From Hyaloperonospora brassicae (Eukaryota > Oomycota > Peronosporomycetes > Peronosporales > Peronosporaceae), in contig CANTFL010001332.1 of assembly GCA_947650285.1 (NCBI GenBank), positions 682,001 to 746,000 of the forward strand: a stretch of 64,000 nucleotides of DNA, read 5' to 3'. Below, piece after piece: positions 41,599 through 52,899 of the stretch. Within the stretch, counting starts at the first letter, position 1; every line of letters begins with the position of its first letter. The notes under the pieces are model-generated. The model ran no database searches, was not told where the DNA came from, and saw nothing but the letters and a program-made list of their open reading frames with translations. Position numbers and translations under genes: made by a program.

Positions 41599-44435
41599 AT
41601 GGCGAAACGCGGTCCAGACGACGCGCGCGTCCAGTCGACATGTGCTCCGGACGACATTGGCGAGCTGCGCAAGTACATTGGTGCGTCTCTCGGTCGCTCG
41701 CTCGCTCGTTCGTTCATCGCCTACGGTTCGTCTGACGCGGCGCTTGTCGTTGCATGGCGGCAGTGGAGATGATGCGGGTCGAGATGGAACTCCTGGAGAC
41801 CATCAAGTCCAAAGAGCACAGCGTGACGGGTACAAACGCTCGCATCAAAAACGTCAAAGTGCGTTGTCGACGCGCAAAAAACTACTGCGTCGATCGATTG
41901 ACTGCTGACGTTTGGTGTATGACCTGTTGCGGTCGCCATAGGAGTTGATCACGCAAGAGTACAGACGGTATAAGACGTTGATACACGACTTGGAAGACGA
42001 CGCCAAGGAGCTCGGGAAACTCGAGGAAAAGCGAATCGGTGCGTGATCGAAAGCGCTCTATCGACGTGGAGGACGTGGCCAACTGATGGTGCCCTTGTCT
42101 GCTGAGCAGGTGCACAGGAAAAGCATCGACGATTTCGAGGTACTCTCTCGTTTTCCCTCTCCCTCTCTCTTTTGTTGTCCCCCTCTCTTTGTGAGAATCA
42201 GTTGTTGCTTCTCTCGCTGTGGTGCAGATGCTGTGGCCCAACAGGAGCGTGACGTGCACGGACTTCGCGATCGATTTCAGCACCAGCGCGCGGCGATGCT
42301 CAGCTTGAGATGTCAGCTTCTGAACGCAACAACTCGGTTGGAAGCGCTTTCGTCAATGGACGATTCGGTGGAGAGAGAGACCCGTAGCGGTACGGTCTCT
42401 TTCCATTACATGTTTGCGTGTGGCGGGGAACGACTGAGTACGCGAGACTATTGTTGTTTGTTTTGCACCCGCTACTGAGTACAGTCACTACCGCCATAAA
42501 CGAGTGGTCCGAGCCGATATCGCAACGCGCTGCTCGCCAGAAGATATGCGTCGAGCTCAAACAGACTCAACAGGTTACCACGCAAATGCAGTACGAGACC
42601 AGTGCGCTTGTTGAAAAGCGGACACAGATCGAAGCCGAATTGTCGGCACGTGGGCTTGAGGCTCACAATCTGCGCGAGCGCATCGTTGTCAAGGAAAACG
42701 AAGCTGAAGCGTTGATGGAGCGTCTACGTAAAAACACTCGTTGTGTCATCCAAGAGACTGGTAACGTTGGTTTCGCGTACCTTTTGTTTCCGAAGCACTT
42801 GTGTCATGGCACGGCTTGTGCTTGCATGATTACAGATAAGATCACGGGCAAGCTGAAGACAAAGCGCCGGAAATATCGAGCAAAAGTCAAGAACGAGATA
42901 AGCTCGTTAAAGCGCAGAATCTCCTTCATCACTTCAGGTGGACTCGTCGATTGTCCAGTTTGTCTTGATTGCTACTGTTGACGTGTCATGCTGGATAAAC
43001 AGAGCTCGAAAAGTGTCAGATGACGAACGAAGACATGCTGTCACACATTGGCGCTGTTGGTGCCAAGCGTGAAGAGCTGGAAACAAGGTACTTCGAACCT
43101 GTGTTCCTTTCCGTGCTTCGTGTGATCCACTAATGTGGCGCTCTTGTCTAGGCTAAGCGCTCGTGATCAACAGTTGGCTGCTGAAGAGGTAGCGGTTCCC
43201 ATTGTAGTTCGACCTTGAACACCGACTGAGATCTTGTCGTGGACAGAGCGTCATTGCTGAGCTATCGACAGCACTTGCTACCGCTACCAGTGTCAAAGCC
43301 GAACTGGACACAAAGTGCCTTCAGGAAAAGCTGGCTGCGAAGCAAAGGGCAGTTGAGGCTGCTCAGAGAAAACTGCATGAGAAACAAGTACGTACTTGCA
43401 CATATCCTGATTGCAATTCATCGACTCACTACTAGTGCTACTAAATGCGCAGAATCTGCTTAAGATGCTGGAAGAAGACCAAACTCAAGTCAGTTTAAAC
43501 CTCGTGTTTACGAATGTGTAGCAAAAATGAGACTGAAGTGTTGTGCAGGTTAACGCAACTCTGGAGAGCATTGATGCACAAATCTTAGGGGCAAAGGATG
43601 CTGCTGTAGCGCTGGACGGTAAAATATCCGCGTTAGCGAAAGATCTTGACGTGCGAGAGATGAAGCGCCAAAGCTTAAGTGCATCGGTGAAAAAGGCGGA
43701 AAAGCAAAACGAAGATCTGCAAGCCCAAATTCAAGAACGCCAACGCGTAAACAAGAGCATTGCCAAAAAGCAGGCAAGTCTTCGTCGACAGAAGGCCTCA
43801 TTGCTCAAGCAAAAGCACGAACGGACGTCAGAGCTTCGTCAAGCTGAGAACTTGCGCCGTGTCTTGGCAGAAGGGATCAAGGTTTGAATGGGCGAACATG
43901 TCGTCAGGGTCGTCTGATATAGCAGCTAACCTCTCTCTTGCTTTGACAGTACGGAACACAACACGTTCGAGAGCTTAGCACAGCCAACACGCACGACGAC
44001 GACCAGCACAGAGGCATTGCAGTGGAGCTTCGTCGCCAAGAGCTTCTATTGCAGGAACAGTGGGCTCAAGAAGAGCGCGAGCTGCAAGCAAAGGTCATGG
44101 CTTGGGACGATAAGGTGCGGCAATCTTCATCATACCGCATGTGTTTGCTTCGATACCAATTTTGAACTATGTGCAGATCAAACGAGTGGAGCAAGAACTT
44201 TGCATCGAAGTGTAAGTCTGCGCGCACAAACAGGGTCAGAGTCTTACCAGAAGTGATCAGACGATTGACCGCTGCATGCGCGGCAATGTGCAAGACGAAC
44301 GCGTTTCTTGTTGGACTCGAGTTTATGTTGTTTGTCGTTTCCGTTAGCAAGACATGTCATCCCAAACCGGTAACACGAACGAAAAGACAACGCTTGATGG
44401 AAGGGATCGAAAGTAGGTGGTGGAAGAGCCGGTAG
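41599..44435 (+). CDS. Long coiled-coil protein, 15 exons
   Basis: 587 aa. Exons 41599-41680, 41764-41858, 41942-42038, 42110-42139, 42228-42389, 42485-42760, 42836-42937, 43003-43087, 43152-43188, 43247-43387, 43453-43488, 43549-43881, 43950-44114, 44177-44211, 44348-44435; every junction keeps frame, which supports the model. After MAKRGPDDARVQS the product is almost entirely heptad-like coiled coil (RVEMELLETIKSKE; QYETSALVEKRTQIEAELS; KKAEKQNEDLQAQIQERQRV) with a very basic tail (VTRTKRQRLMEG). If the last intron is retained the protein ends at 44215 instead. No globular domain is seen. It could be a centrosome, flagellar or kinetochore linker; nothing decides. It is by far the most intron-rich gene here. 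Confidence 0.7.
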
Positions 44436-45153
44436 TGGCAATGGCAAAGACGCCTTCAGAGCTTGACGTTCAGTGTCTCAGGCTGAGCATTTGCTTGTGG
44501 TAATCGCTTTGGAGCAATCATTGCGGCAAAGCAGGTTGCAATCGAGAAAGACTGAGATTGTTGCATCCTGGTCATAGGATGCGATCGTTTTATTTCGGCA
44601 AATCGTTTGTTGGCTGGTCTGGTCATGAAGGAATGACTGTGTTCGTTGCAAGCATGAACTCGATGGTGGTCGGCATGGCAGCTTGTGTTTGATCTACAGC
44701 TGTAGGAAGAGAAGTCTACCGCACGAGCGCAAGCAGCAGGACGTGGACATGATGCCACTCCGCTGCACGCTCTTGCTACTGTACGACATCGTAGGAAGCG
44801 GCATACGAGTCCTGTGAACACGCGTTGATTATACGGTACTCATCGCTTCGCAGCAACACCGACACATCCATCAGATTGTAACTGATCGCAAATTTGCGAC
44901 TGACCCTCACCCAGGAGATGACACGACACAGCAGAACAAGGCAAAGGTACTATCGACACAACAAACGCATTTGGCAAGAGATTGTTGGCAATTATTTCGA
45001 CAATCGCTACGGGGAATCACGCGTTATGCCGATTGCACATGTCCGTAAGAGTGAAAACAACAGAGGTGCGGTGCGTGTCTCTTACGCTACTCCAAGCACG
45101 CTTCTGCTCATTGTTCCACTCTTGCGTCGTCGAAGGAGGCGCGTCATCGTCGA
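44436..45153. other. Intergenic, nothing recognised
   Basis: About 700 bp between the convergent coiled-coil and FKBP genes. Short open frames only, no domain. Confidence 0.5.
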
Positions 45154-45635
45154 CTACTTGATCTCCAGCACTTCAATCTCGAAAACGAGCGTCGAGTTGG
45201 GCTGAATCGTACACTTTCGAAACACAGTTAAGGAATCTTCACGCATCGACACCAAAAGCTTTCAGTACACCTATGCAAGTCATCAAATGTATATCGAAAA
45301 TAGAAGAAGAAGAAGACGAAGTAGAAGAAGAAGTAGTAGTGGAAAGGATATCCCCAGGCTGGAAACCCATCGGCGCCGTACGCGTAGTCAGGCGTGCACG
45401 TGAGTCGCGCCTTCTCGTTCAGCTGCATGTCCTGCACCCCCTCGTCCCATCCCTTGATCACTTGCTGCAGTCCGACCGCGAACGTGAACGGCGTCTGACC
45501 CGGATCTTTCGTGCTCCAGAACTTCTGCTGCAGGTCCTGGTTCTTGCCGTACCCCGTACAATGCACCGTCACGGACGCACCTTTCGTGGGCTTTGGCCCG
45601 TTGCCTGCCGACAAGATCTCTTTGGTCACGCCCAT
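45154..45635 (-). CDS. FKBP-type peptidyl-prolyl isomerase (FKBP12-like)
   Basis: 112 aa from two exons (45352-45635 and 45154-45208). Single FKBP domain: MGVTKEILSAGNGPKPTKG, VTVHCTGYG, the FAVGLQQVIKGWDEGVQDM core with VI-x-GW, LTCTPDYAYGADGFPAWG, and IQPNSTLVFEIEVLEIK closing the sheet. It catalyses cis-trans prolyl isomerisation in the cytosol and would bind FK506/rapamycin. The two exons join in phase 2 only if the 143-nt intron begins with AT and ends with AC; no GT-AG alternative exists at this junction. A DNA transposon ends about 225 bp upstream of the ATG. The methionine at 45635 is the natural FKBP start; the open frame further upstream begins with a non-ATG codon. Confidence 0.95.
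45209..45351 (-). other. U12-type AT-AC intron in FKBP
   Basis: On the minus strand the intron opens with ATATCCTTT immediately after ...GCCTGGGG, the canonical minor-spliceosome 5' site. Near its end is TTCCTTAACT, a perfect U12 branch-site consensus, about 19 nt before the terminal AC. Exon sequence on both sides is conserved FKBP, fixing the junction to the base. Poly-pyrimidine CTT repeats occupy the middle. Confidence 0.93.
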
Positions 45636-45860
45636 TCGGTACGGTAGGTACAAAAAATGAACTTGCTGGCGGTTGTGGAGCGCCGAGAATGTGGAGCGAT
45701 ACCCAAGATAAGCGCAGAACGGATCTTTTCTCGCTCGCTAAATTGGGCACCAATTATCCATGTGTTAATTCTGCGACCTTCACTTTGTTAGTACAATAGA
45801 GTATCCCTTTTTTTACTATGGCCGGGGTCGCCAAATTTGATTTAATAAGGAGATTATTAA

Positions 45861-47333
45861 GGGAGCCGCTTTTCACCACTCACTTTTCGCTAACCACCAC
45901 TCGCCCCAAATTAATATACATTGTGATTGGCCAATTTAATAAGAATTAAAAACAGTAATACCGCTCTTACTCAGTACCAACGATTCCTTTTTAGCTGCAC
46001 AGCCATCGACATTCGAAACACCGCTCACGTCGCCGGCATGGATCGTTACCATGAACATTTCAACACCAGCTATGCTAGTCTAGAAAATGCGCGGCTGCTC
46101 TTAATTCGCTTTTTGCTGATGAAGGCTACATTATGGCTCTTCTGCACACTAGGCGAGTCGGGAATAAGAAAGAAGGCGACATCAAAGCTGTTCCTTTGCA
46201 GTGTTCATGCGCACCAAAAGTGACAGCATCTACCGCATTTAACACACGAGCTCATTGACTGTCCGCATTATGTTAAAACGCGTCACTGACTTCCAGTGCA
46301 ATGTATTGTCGGCATGGCGACACACTTGCCGCCTGTACAACGTTTGATGGAGATGTCGAGGAATCTCCGGTACCCTACACAAGAAACGCTCCGTGGAAAA
46401 TCCCTAGTCAAACACAGTCAATGTTGTTTATATACAACCAACCGAGCAAAACAACAACAAAGCAGCAACAAGTTGTTTTGAAATTGGTACGTAGCTGAAA
46501 GACTAGTTCGTTAATGCTCATCACAACCGATCGCGAACAGTTTGACTCTTGATCCCGGAAAAGGGCTGATTCGTCCCAAAGCCAAGGATCCAATACCGAC
46601 TTGCCAAGAGTCGTTCGTCACAGCAATTCGCTTTACCACCCGCGGATATCCAGTATCTACACCGCCGCTCGTCGCCACAAACGCGCTGTAGAAATTAGTC
46701 ACGTTCAGGTACATGCTGTCTCCACTGCTCGTAAGGATGCTGTCAGTAATCGTATTATACGCACCAAAGACTTCGTCGCCGAACTCGATATTGTACCCTT
46801 TCGAGCACTCAGCATTGGCGCTAATCCATCGATCTCGAAGCTCATGAGGCCATGGACGATTGCATCGATAAGCTAAATCCGAGGTTCGCCTGGCATCAAG
46901 TTCAGACACAGACGCTCACACTTTTGACGGAATATCACGGTGGCGTACATTTCTGTCTACCTGTAGGAGATGATCGACTTGACGATACCAGACTCGGGGA
47001 TTTGTCGTCGAATCTCACGTAGAGATCGTAAAGCATATGCTTCTCGTCTTTCGGGAACAGTGGTTAGAATGTAATGGTGCAGGAGGCGGAGACAGAGGTA
47101 TCCTCTGGCCAAACGTAGATGGAAAGCTCTGGCCATGACTTGACCGGATGAGCTTATAGAGCACGCGCACTTTTTCAACGAGGATTTAGTTTCGCGTTAA
47201 ATTTGCGTTTAATCAAAATTCTTTATATCAATTTACATTTAGCCAATCACAGCGCGAGATAAAGTATGAAGATCCTTGATTAAATGAGGGTGAGTGGTGA
47301 TTAGCGAAAAGTGAGTGGTGAATAGCGGGTCCC
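45861..47333. mobile_element. Non-autonomous DNA transposon with 47-bp inverted ends and 8-bp target duplication
   Basis: Both ends read GGGA(G/C)CCGCT then CACCACTCACTTTTCGCTAA in inverted orientation: about 45861-45907 and 47287-47333, with about five mismatches. The exact 8-mer ATTATTAA flanks the element on both sides (45853-45860 and 47334-47341). An 8-bp duplication is typical of hAT-type (also P or MULE) elements. The interior has no transposase. It carries a 132-codon open frame on the minus strand (46511-46909) that begins with GTG, not ATG, and contains no known motif; it may be captured host sequence. Confidence 0.85.
46511..46909 (-). pseudogene. Unidentified open frame inside the DNA transposon
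   Basis: 132 codons open, with composition like a globular, Gly/Ser/Asn-rich protein (GYNIEFGDEVFGAY; WQVGIGSLALGRISPF). No ATG at its start and no exon could be joined, so it is probably a captured gene fragment. No family recognised. Confidence 0.3.
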
Positions 47334-47344
47334 ATTATTAAATA

Positions 47345-48978
47345 CCAGAGTTAGGGGGATAGAATCGAAGCGAAGGGCGCTACATGTATGCACCTCCAAC
47401 ATGGTTGCCAATAACCATACCCTCACAGACATCCTCCGCAAGGCGATCTGCATGGAGATGCAGAGACGTCCATGCCTAACCCAAGAAGCTCTGTGTCGGT
47501 GGATGCTGGAGGAGCATAGAGTCACGGTCACACTTAAGACAATGAGCAAAGTCCTAAAGCGTTCTGCAGATCTGCTAGGTCCAGCCAAGAGCGATGCAGC
47601 CCTTCATTCCAAGCGACAGCGTGCATTTTCACACGCACTGGTAAAGAAGGCGCTTGCTCGGTGGATTATCAAGTATCAGGGCGTTAACAACATCAGCGGA
47701 CACTTGATTCAGGAAAAAGTGGCATCATCCATGAAGACGCTGTATCCAACCGTCTAGGATGAGGATGCACCTGCATTCTCAATCAGTTGGTTGCAGAAAT
47801 TCAAAATTGACACGGCATCCGCAGGCATTGTTGCTTTGGCAAAATCGGATCTGTCGACGTCGAAGCACTGGAAGAAGGCCTGCCGGAAATCCGCGCTCAA
47901 TTGGACCATTACAACGCCGCCGATATCAATAACATGGATGAGACCAACTTGTTCTATTGAATGCGGGCCGAGTACATCTATTTTGAATAATCAGCTGGAG
48001 GGTCAGAAGCAGATCCAGATCGGATGACGATGACCATCTGCAGCAACGAAGACGGGTCCGACAAGTTTCCGCTATGGGTCATCAAGAAGTTCTTAAACCC
48101 ACGATGTTTCAAAAAGTGGACCGCTGAAGCCTTGGAGTTGCCTATCACGCCAACAAGAACGCGTGAATGACTCGCAACTTATTCAAATTATGGCTGGAAG
48201 CCTTCCCAAACACGTTTCCGGTCGCAAGGTCATTCTGATCCTCGACAATTGCTCCGCGCTCATCAAGAAGGAGGGTCTGGAAGACGCCGAAGTCACTGCA
48301 GAATAAAACGCTGTTGTATTTCCCTTCAATGCGACCAGCAAGATTAAGTCCTGCGACGTTAGAATGATACGCAACTTCAAAGAATTTTGCCGTAGGCGCT
48401 TCAACCGTCAGCTCATAAATTGCCTCGAGACAAAATCAGCCGGACGCAGCAAAGATCAACGTCCTTAGAAGCGACATAGATGGAGCATGCAGCATGGATC
48501 TTGGATGTGTAGTTTGAGTGCGTTCGAAACTGCTTTACGTACTGCAAACTCGGCACCTCCGACATGGACAGCGCTGCAAATTTCAACGTGGACGTCCCGC
48601 AAGCGGTCGTTGCGGACCTCTAGGGACAAGTTTGACAACTTTATCGCCACCCGATTTCCATCGACTTCCAGCCCAACATTCTTGACGAAGAACAGGTGAG
48701 CTACACTCCGACAGAGGCAGAGATTCTCGAGAGCGTTGAATTGCCGGAGTCAGCACGTGGCAGATCCAGCAAGGAAGACAATATCGTGGCCTCACCGCCT
48801 GTCCCTCTTCGGATTGCTACATCGATACTTGCAGAGCTCAAGACTCTCTGGTTGCAGAAGGATACTGGAGGGGAGGTCTCAGGGATGGTCGGAAGATGCA
48901 TGATTGGGTGGGAAATCTATAGCCAAAATCACTCAAAGAAACAAACTATTTATTGTTTTTGTAGTGGTCCCCCGGCAG
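47345..48978 (+). mobile_element. Dead Tigger/pogo-like transposon
   Basis: A degenerate transposase runs on the plus strand. The HTH part is open from the ATG at 47401 (LTQEALCRWMLEEHRVTV; WIIKYQGVNNISGHLIQEK) to a stop at 47755. Later frames hold the NNMDETNLFY first-acid motif (about 47925-47955), SNEDGSDKFPLWVIKK (about 48035-48085) and ILDNCSALI for the second acid (about 48235-48260), with several stops and frame shifts. Candidate ends are CCAGAGTTAGGGGG next to TA (47343-47344) and its imperfect inverse CCCCCGGCAG next to TA (48979-48980). The left end lies 3 bp from the neighbouring element's target duplication. Clearly inactive. Confidence 0.7.
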
Positions 48979-49154
48979 TATTTGAATATTTGTATGGTGG
49001 ACAAATTCTCTGACTTAAATGATAAGATTAATGGGATTTTTTTATATTTGTTCTGAGCCCAACATGGGACTCGACATTCTCATCAAGTAAGGGCGTTTAT
49101 TTACTTGAATAACACTAAATTACGGAGAATATACTGTAATGCTTTTTCATCTAG

Positions 49155-49610
49155 TATGTTGATGATGTGGTATACATCTCGGAAGTGGATCGCACCGTTG
49201 CGTACCTAACAAAAAAGCAGAAATTATATGGTTTGCTACAAAAATCTGTCATCAAGAACACAAACTACAAGTTGGTACTTTCATACCTTTAGAGAAGAAT
49301 ATATCGGAACTCATAAGTCTGGAATACATGCGCTATCTCCTTAGTCGCTCAGTACGTACAACGTACATGAGCTCTACTATTTACAACTGTAATACGCTTG
49401 TTAGTATCTCTCGTTGGATCAAAAAGTGCATTGCACGTATTAGTCCATGCTGCATATCTTTTCTTACTCGGCACGTGTCATCTTTATGGTAGCATCAAGT
49501 GGGCTTCTTACTATTCCATGGCACGGTGTAGCAAGACGATATTGGCATACAACGACAATTGCACAGCAACGTACCGGAAAAGTGGAGAGTTCTGGATCCG
49601 CCTTGGATAA
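49155..49610 (+). pseudogene. Ty1/copia reverse transcriptase-RNase H remnant
   Basis: A YVDD box (49155-49166) is followed by a spaced Asp/Lys-rich segment and, in the same frame but after stops, an RNase H-like stretch (YLFLLGTCHLYGSIKW ... LAYNDNCTATYRKSGEF) with the order H..Y..GT..Y.D....RKS seen in copia elements. Degenerate; no LTR found. Confidence 0.5.
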
Positions 49611-51339
49611 ATGATGCACCAAGCACGAGAGTTATTGTAGACACGATGACGGTCAATCAACAATCTTGATATTTCTGCTTAGCGTGATCGTTCGGATGCT
49701 CGCATCATTGTGATCGGCAGTATGTCAGTATCATCTTGTCAGGCCAATTAACGGGGCATGCTTGATATCTACAAGTATACATGTGTACATACTGAAGCTC
49801 TTCACGATCGTCCAGACACACTGCCGGTGTGACGTCGATGGACGACACGAGTTTTCTTGTCACGTATAAGTAGTGCTACTATTATACAGTCCAGAGAGAA
49901 GTATGTCTGGCTTGCTTCATCGATTCCGCCCTCGCTACATTAGATTACGATGGGCTGTAGTCTAGCTGGAAAGTGAGCATTTGGTGTGATTTAAAAGCGT
50001 CATCCATGGACTTGCAAGACATGCGCTTCTAGCGTTCTCCATGTATCGTATACGATGAAGATGGATGCAGCATCATCGAACATATAATAACTTGCCAAGC
50101 CCAATTGTCGTCTTACGCTTCCTACTGTGTATCATTCCATATGCTTGTAGCGCTTCCCAATGAATGTCGATTAAGCTACCAGCCTCGTTCCCATACAATA
50201 CACAAACATTGATACGTTTCAGTTGCCACGCAATGCCTCGATCAACACCGAAGCGTCGTTTCGTCAATCGCATATCCCAGTACAAGAGACTAGATTCTAC
50301 CCACATGAGTCAGTCGATTAACGCACCGTGCGCTAATGAGCTCGCAATTACATCGTTTCGCAAAAGAAGGTCATATATAAGAAGAATCCGTTCAAACGCA
50401 CAACAGCTTCTCTCAATTCCAATGCCGTATTTGGACTTGTATTGTGTTGAATCATACTAAATGTGCAGATCGTCTTTTTAAGCGATACATCTATTCAGGT
50501 TTCTGCCCCATCAGTTTTGAAGGTAAAATGTGGGCCTACCATGGCATTTACTGGTATCGGGGACAAAGAATTAATTTCATAGAGTAATCCCTCGAAACTT
50601 CTACGGCATCCAAGAAAGCCAACAGGCGCGTAAATTACCCAAAGTCCTTGTACAGGGAGGTAGTGACAATAAGTAACTATGATCTGGCTCTTTTGGTCGG
50701 GCAATGGGAATGAGAAAAAATCGATATTTTTAACGAAAATCAACTGGAGGGCAAGTATGGTAAACGTTGTTATTATACTAGTTAATATAGATAGAAAGTA
50801 ATCGGGAACATTGTAAAAACAATCTAGGAAGATGGTAAAGTAACGACAAGCAACGAAAGAAGAGAGTCATGATAATCGGTGTTAGAAGCGCACAGCTGTT
50901 AAAGACAAAGAAAGGCCAGCTCCCATTCCCAGCAAAGAGCTACAAGTACATTATAAGGCAAATAGCTAAGTCGTGACGCGAAGAAGATGGCTAACGTGCG
51001 AGACGAGACCTGGGCAGGTAGTCTCGGGCAGAACTGAAAGACAACTGTGTCACGCATGTGGCCCCACCAAGAGACGTGACCATAATAAATCCAGAGCGAG
51101 CTTCCTACGAGCGACCGTGCCTGCTGTAGAGATGGCGTCGGAACATTAAGCGGGCGGAGAGGCAGGGAAGCATAAAAGCCAGACCTGCAAGGACTCCAAA
51201 CCCTGTAGCGCCCATGCGAGGCGCGGCAAGAAGGCGAGTGACCGAATAAAAAGGGCGTTATGTCACACGAAATACGCAGTATGTCACGAACTAGAATATG
51301 AAGGAAAGAGAAGAGTTCATCATCGACGCAGCCACGGCG
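49611..51339. other. Repeat-derived DNA, nothing recognised
   Basis: AT-rich sequence without a supportable gene. Short frames on both strands (50073-50306 and 50899-51363 on minus) have no domain I can name. Confidence 0.4.
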
Positions 51340-51371
51340 AAGCGGGTGTGCACGTCTGTGCACACCCGCTT
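51340..51371. repeat. Perfect 14-bp stem hairpin
   Basis: AAGCGGGTGTGCAC, loop GTCT, then the exact reverse complement. It sits just left of the large inverted repeat. May be a retroelement terminus; could also act as a cruciform or terminator-like structure. Confidence 0.9.
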
Positions 51372-51404
51372 AAGCGACGGATGGAATGCGACGACGGTAT
51401 CAAC

Positions 51405-51808
51405 AGCGACGACAACGACAAACTATCAAAGTGGCGGTATGAAGTCGAAGCGGATGACAACAATGATGACGGCAATAGAGAAGAAAAATCGAGCGAGCCA
51501 GTCGGTCTTACATTGGACAGCGGATACGAGGAAGAAATGAACCTGGTAGGCGGCAATGGATGATCGAAAATCATGTCTGGGGTTCAACATTTTCGTCAAC
51601 TGTAGCACTTCCATCATCCACGTAACTGGCTGCCCGACGGCAACATTTTCGATCATTCATTGCCGCTTCCCGGGTTCAGTCTTCTTTGTCGCTGCTTCCC
51701 CATGTCAAATCGACCGGCTCGTTCGATTCTTCTTCTCCGTTGCCGTCATCATTGTTATCATCCACTTCGACTTCACCCCGCCACTTAATTAGTTCGTCGT
51801 TGTCGTGA
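51405..51808. repeat. Long inverted repeat (arms about 165 bp)
   Basis: The left arm (about 51405-51571) is matched in reverse complement by the right arm (about 51645-51808) with roughly 80-85% identity by eye and a 73-bp spacer. The left arm reads as an acidic open frame (ADDNNDDGNREEKSSEPVG). Probably two copies of one repeat inserted head-to-head, or an inverted duplication. Confidence 0.8.
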
Positions 51809-52899
51809 GCCCCAGACATATTTCGCTCGTCATTGAAAGCTCCAGAGAAGAACGTGCGGCTGCCAATGCAAGTTCGAGCTTATACAAGCTTGAATGCTGT
51901 GCAGTACCAATTATGCGAGGAAGACGCATGCTCGCCCGGTACCCAAAAAATGTCGAGACCGGTTTCGGAAATGTCGACTGGAATTGCTCGTGACCTGGCT
52001 AGTACTCGGCGTCTTCGCGAAAATACTAATAGCTGAAGGGACCGTATATAACAGTATTGGGGAGATAACGCGCACGAAGCCTTTCATGAAGCGACATACA
52101 ACGTTAATTTGAAGAAAATGGATGTCACCGGGCGCTTAATGTACGTGAGCTTCGAGGAAGTGGTCGAAAGCCCGATTCATTGCCCATTTGTGTACCCTAA
52201 ACGAGGACTATGTCGAGGTACACCGGCGGAGCAGAGTTGTGGTGCCACTCGTATCGTACACCGCAATAAAGACAGGCGATGAACCGACAGTAGACTACAA
52301 CTATCGGTCGGGAAAGTCACTGTGGTATCACTGATAGGGCCTAGAGCACAAGGAAAAATATGGCAGCATGGCACTCGCTCAGGATCAATCACGAAGCACC
52401 ATATAGGGAAAAGAAGCAGAATTAGGCGTCATCACGTAGCGTAGCAGAGTCAGGAGGCCTCAGGATAACAGCGGTGTAATGCTGAGTAGTCTAGCTAAGC
52501 ATCAGTAGCGCTGCTCGATTATAACAGAATGAAGTCTTAACGTAGACCAAAAGTGGAATAGTCGAGATCACAAAAAAGGTAATTGCCCAGCATCTCGAAG
52601 CACTGTGATAAATAAAAGAAGCTATTAGCCCCCATACCGACTGAAAGAGCTAACAACAGAGGACATTGATCCGGATATTAGTCAGTGATACCGAGGCGAG
52701 CTTGGATAGTATAAGCAAAAAAAAACACGGGCTTTACGAAGAGGAATGAGTGGGCTGAATGCATTTTGACTAATAAATGTGGCCGTTACGGTGTAGCCAA
52801 AGTAGATTGAAGTCCGAGCAAGAGAGAGTTACTATAACAAGTAACATGTTGTCGTGTGAATGAGTCATGTAGCCAGCCGAGGTGAATCGAAAATCGTGG

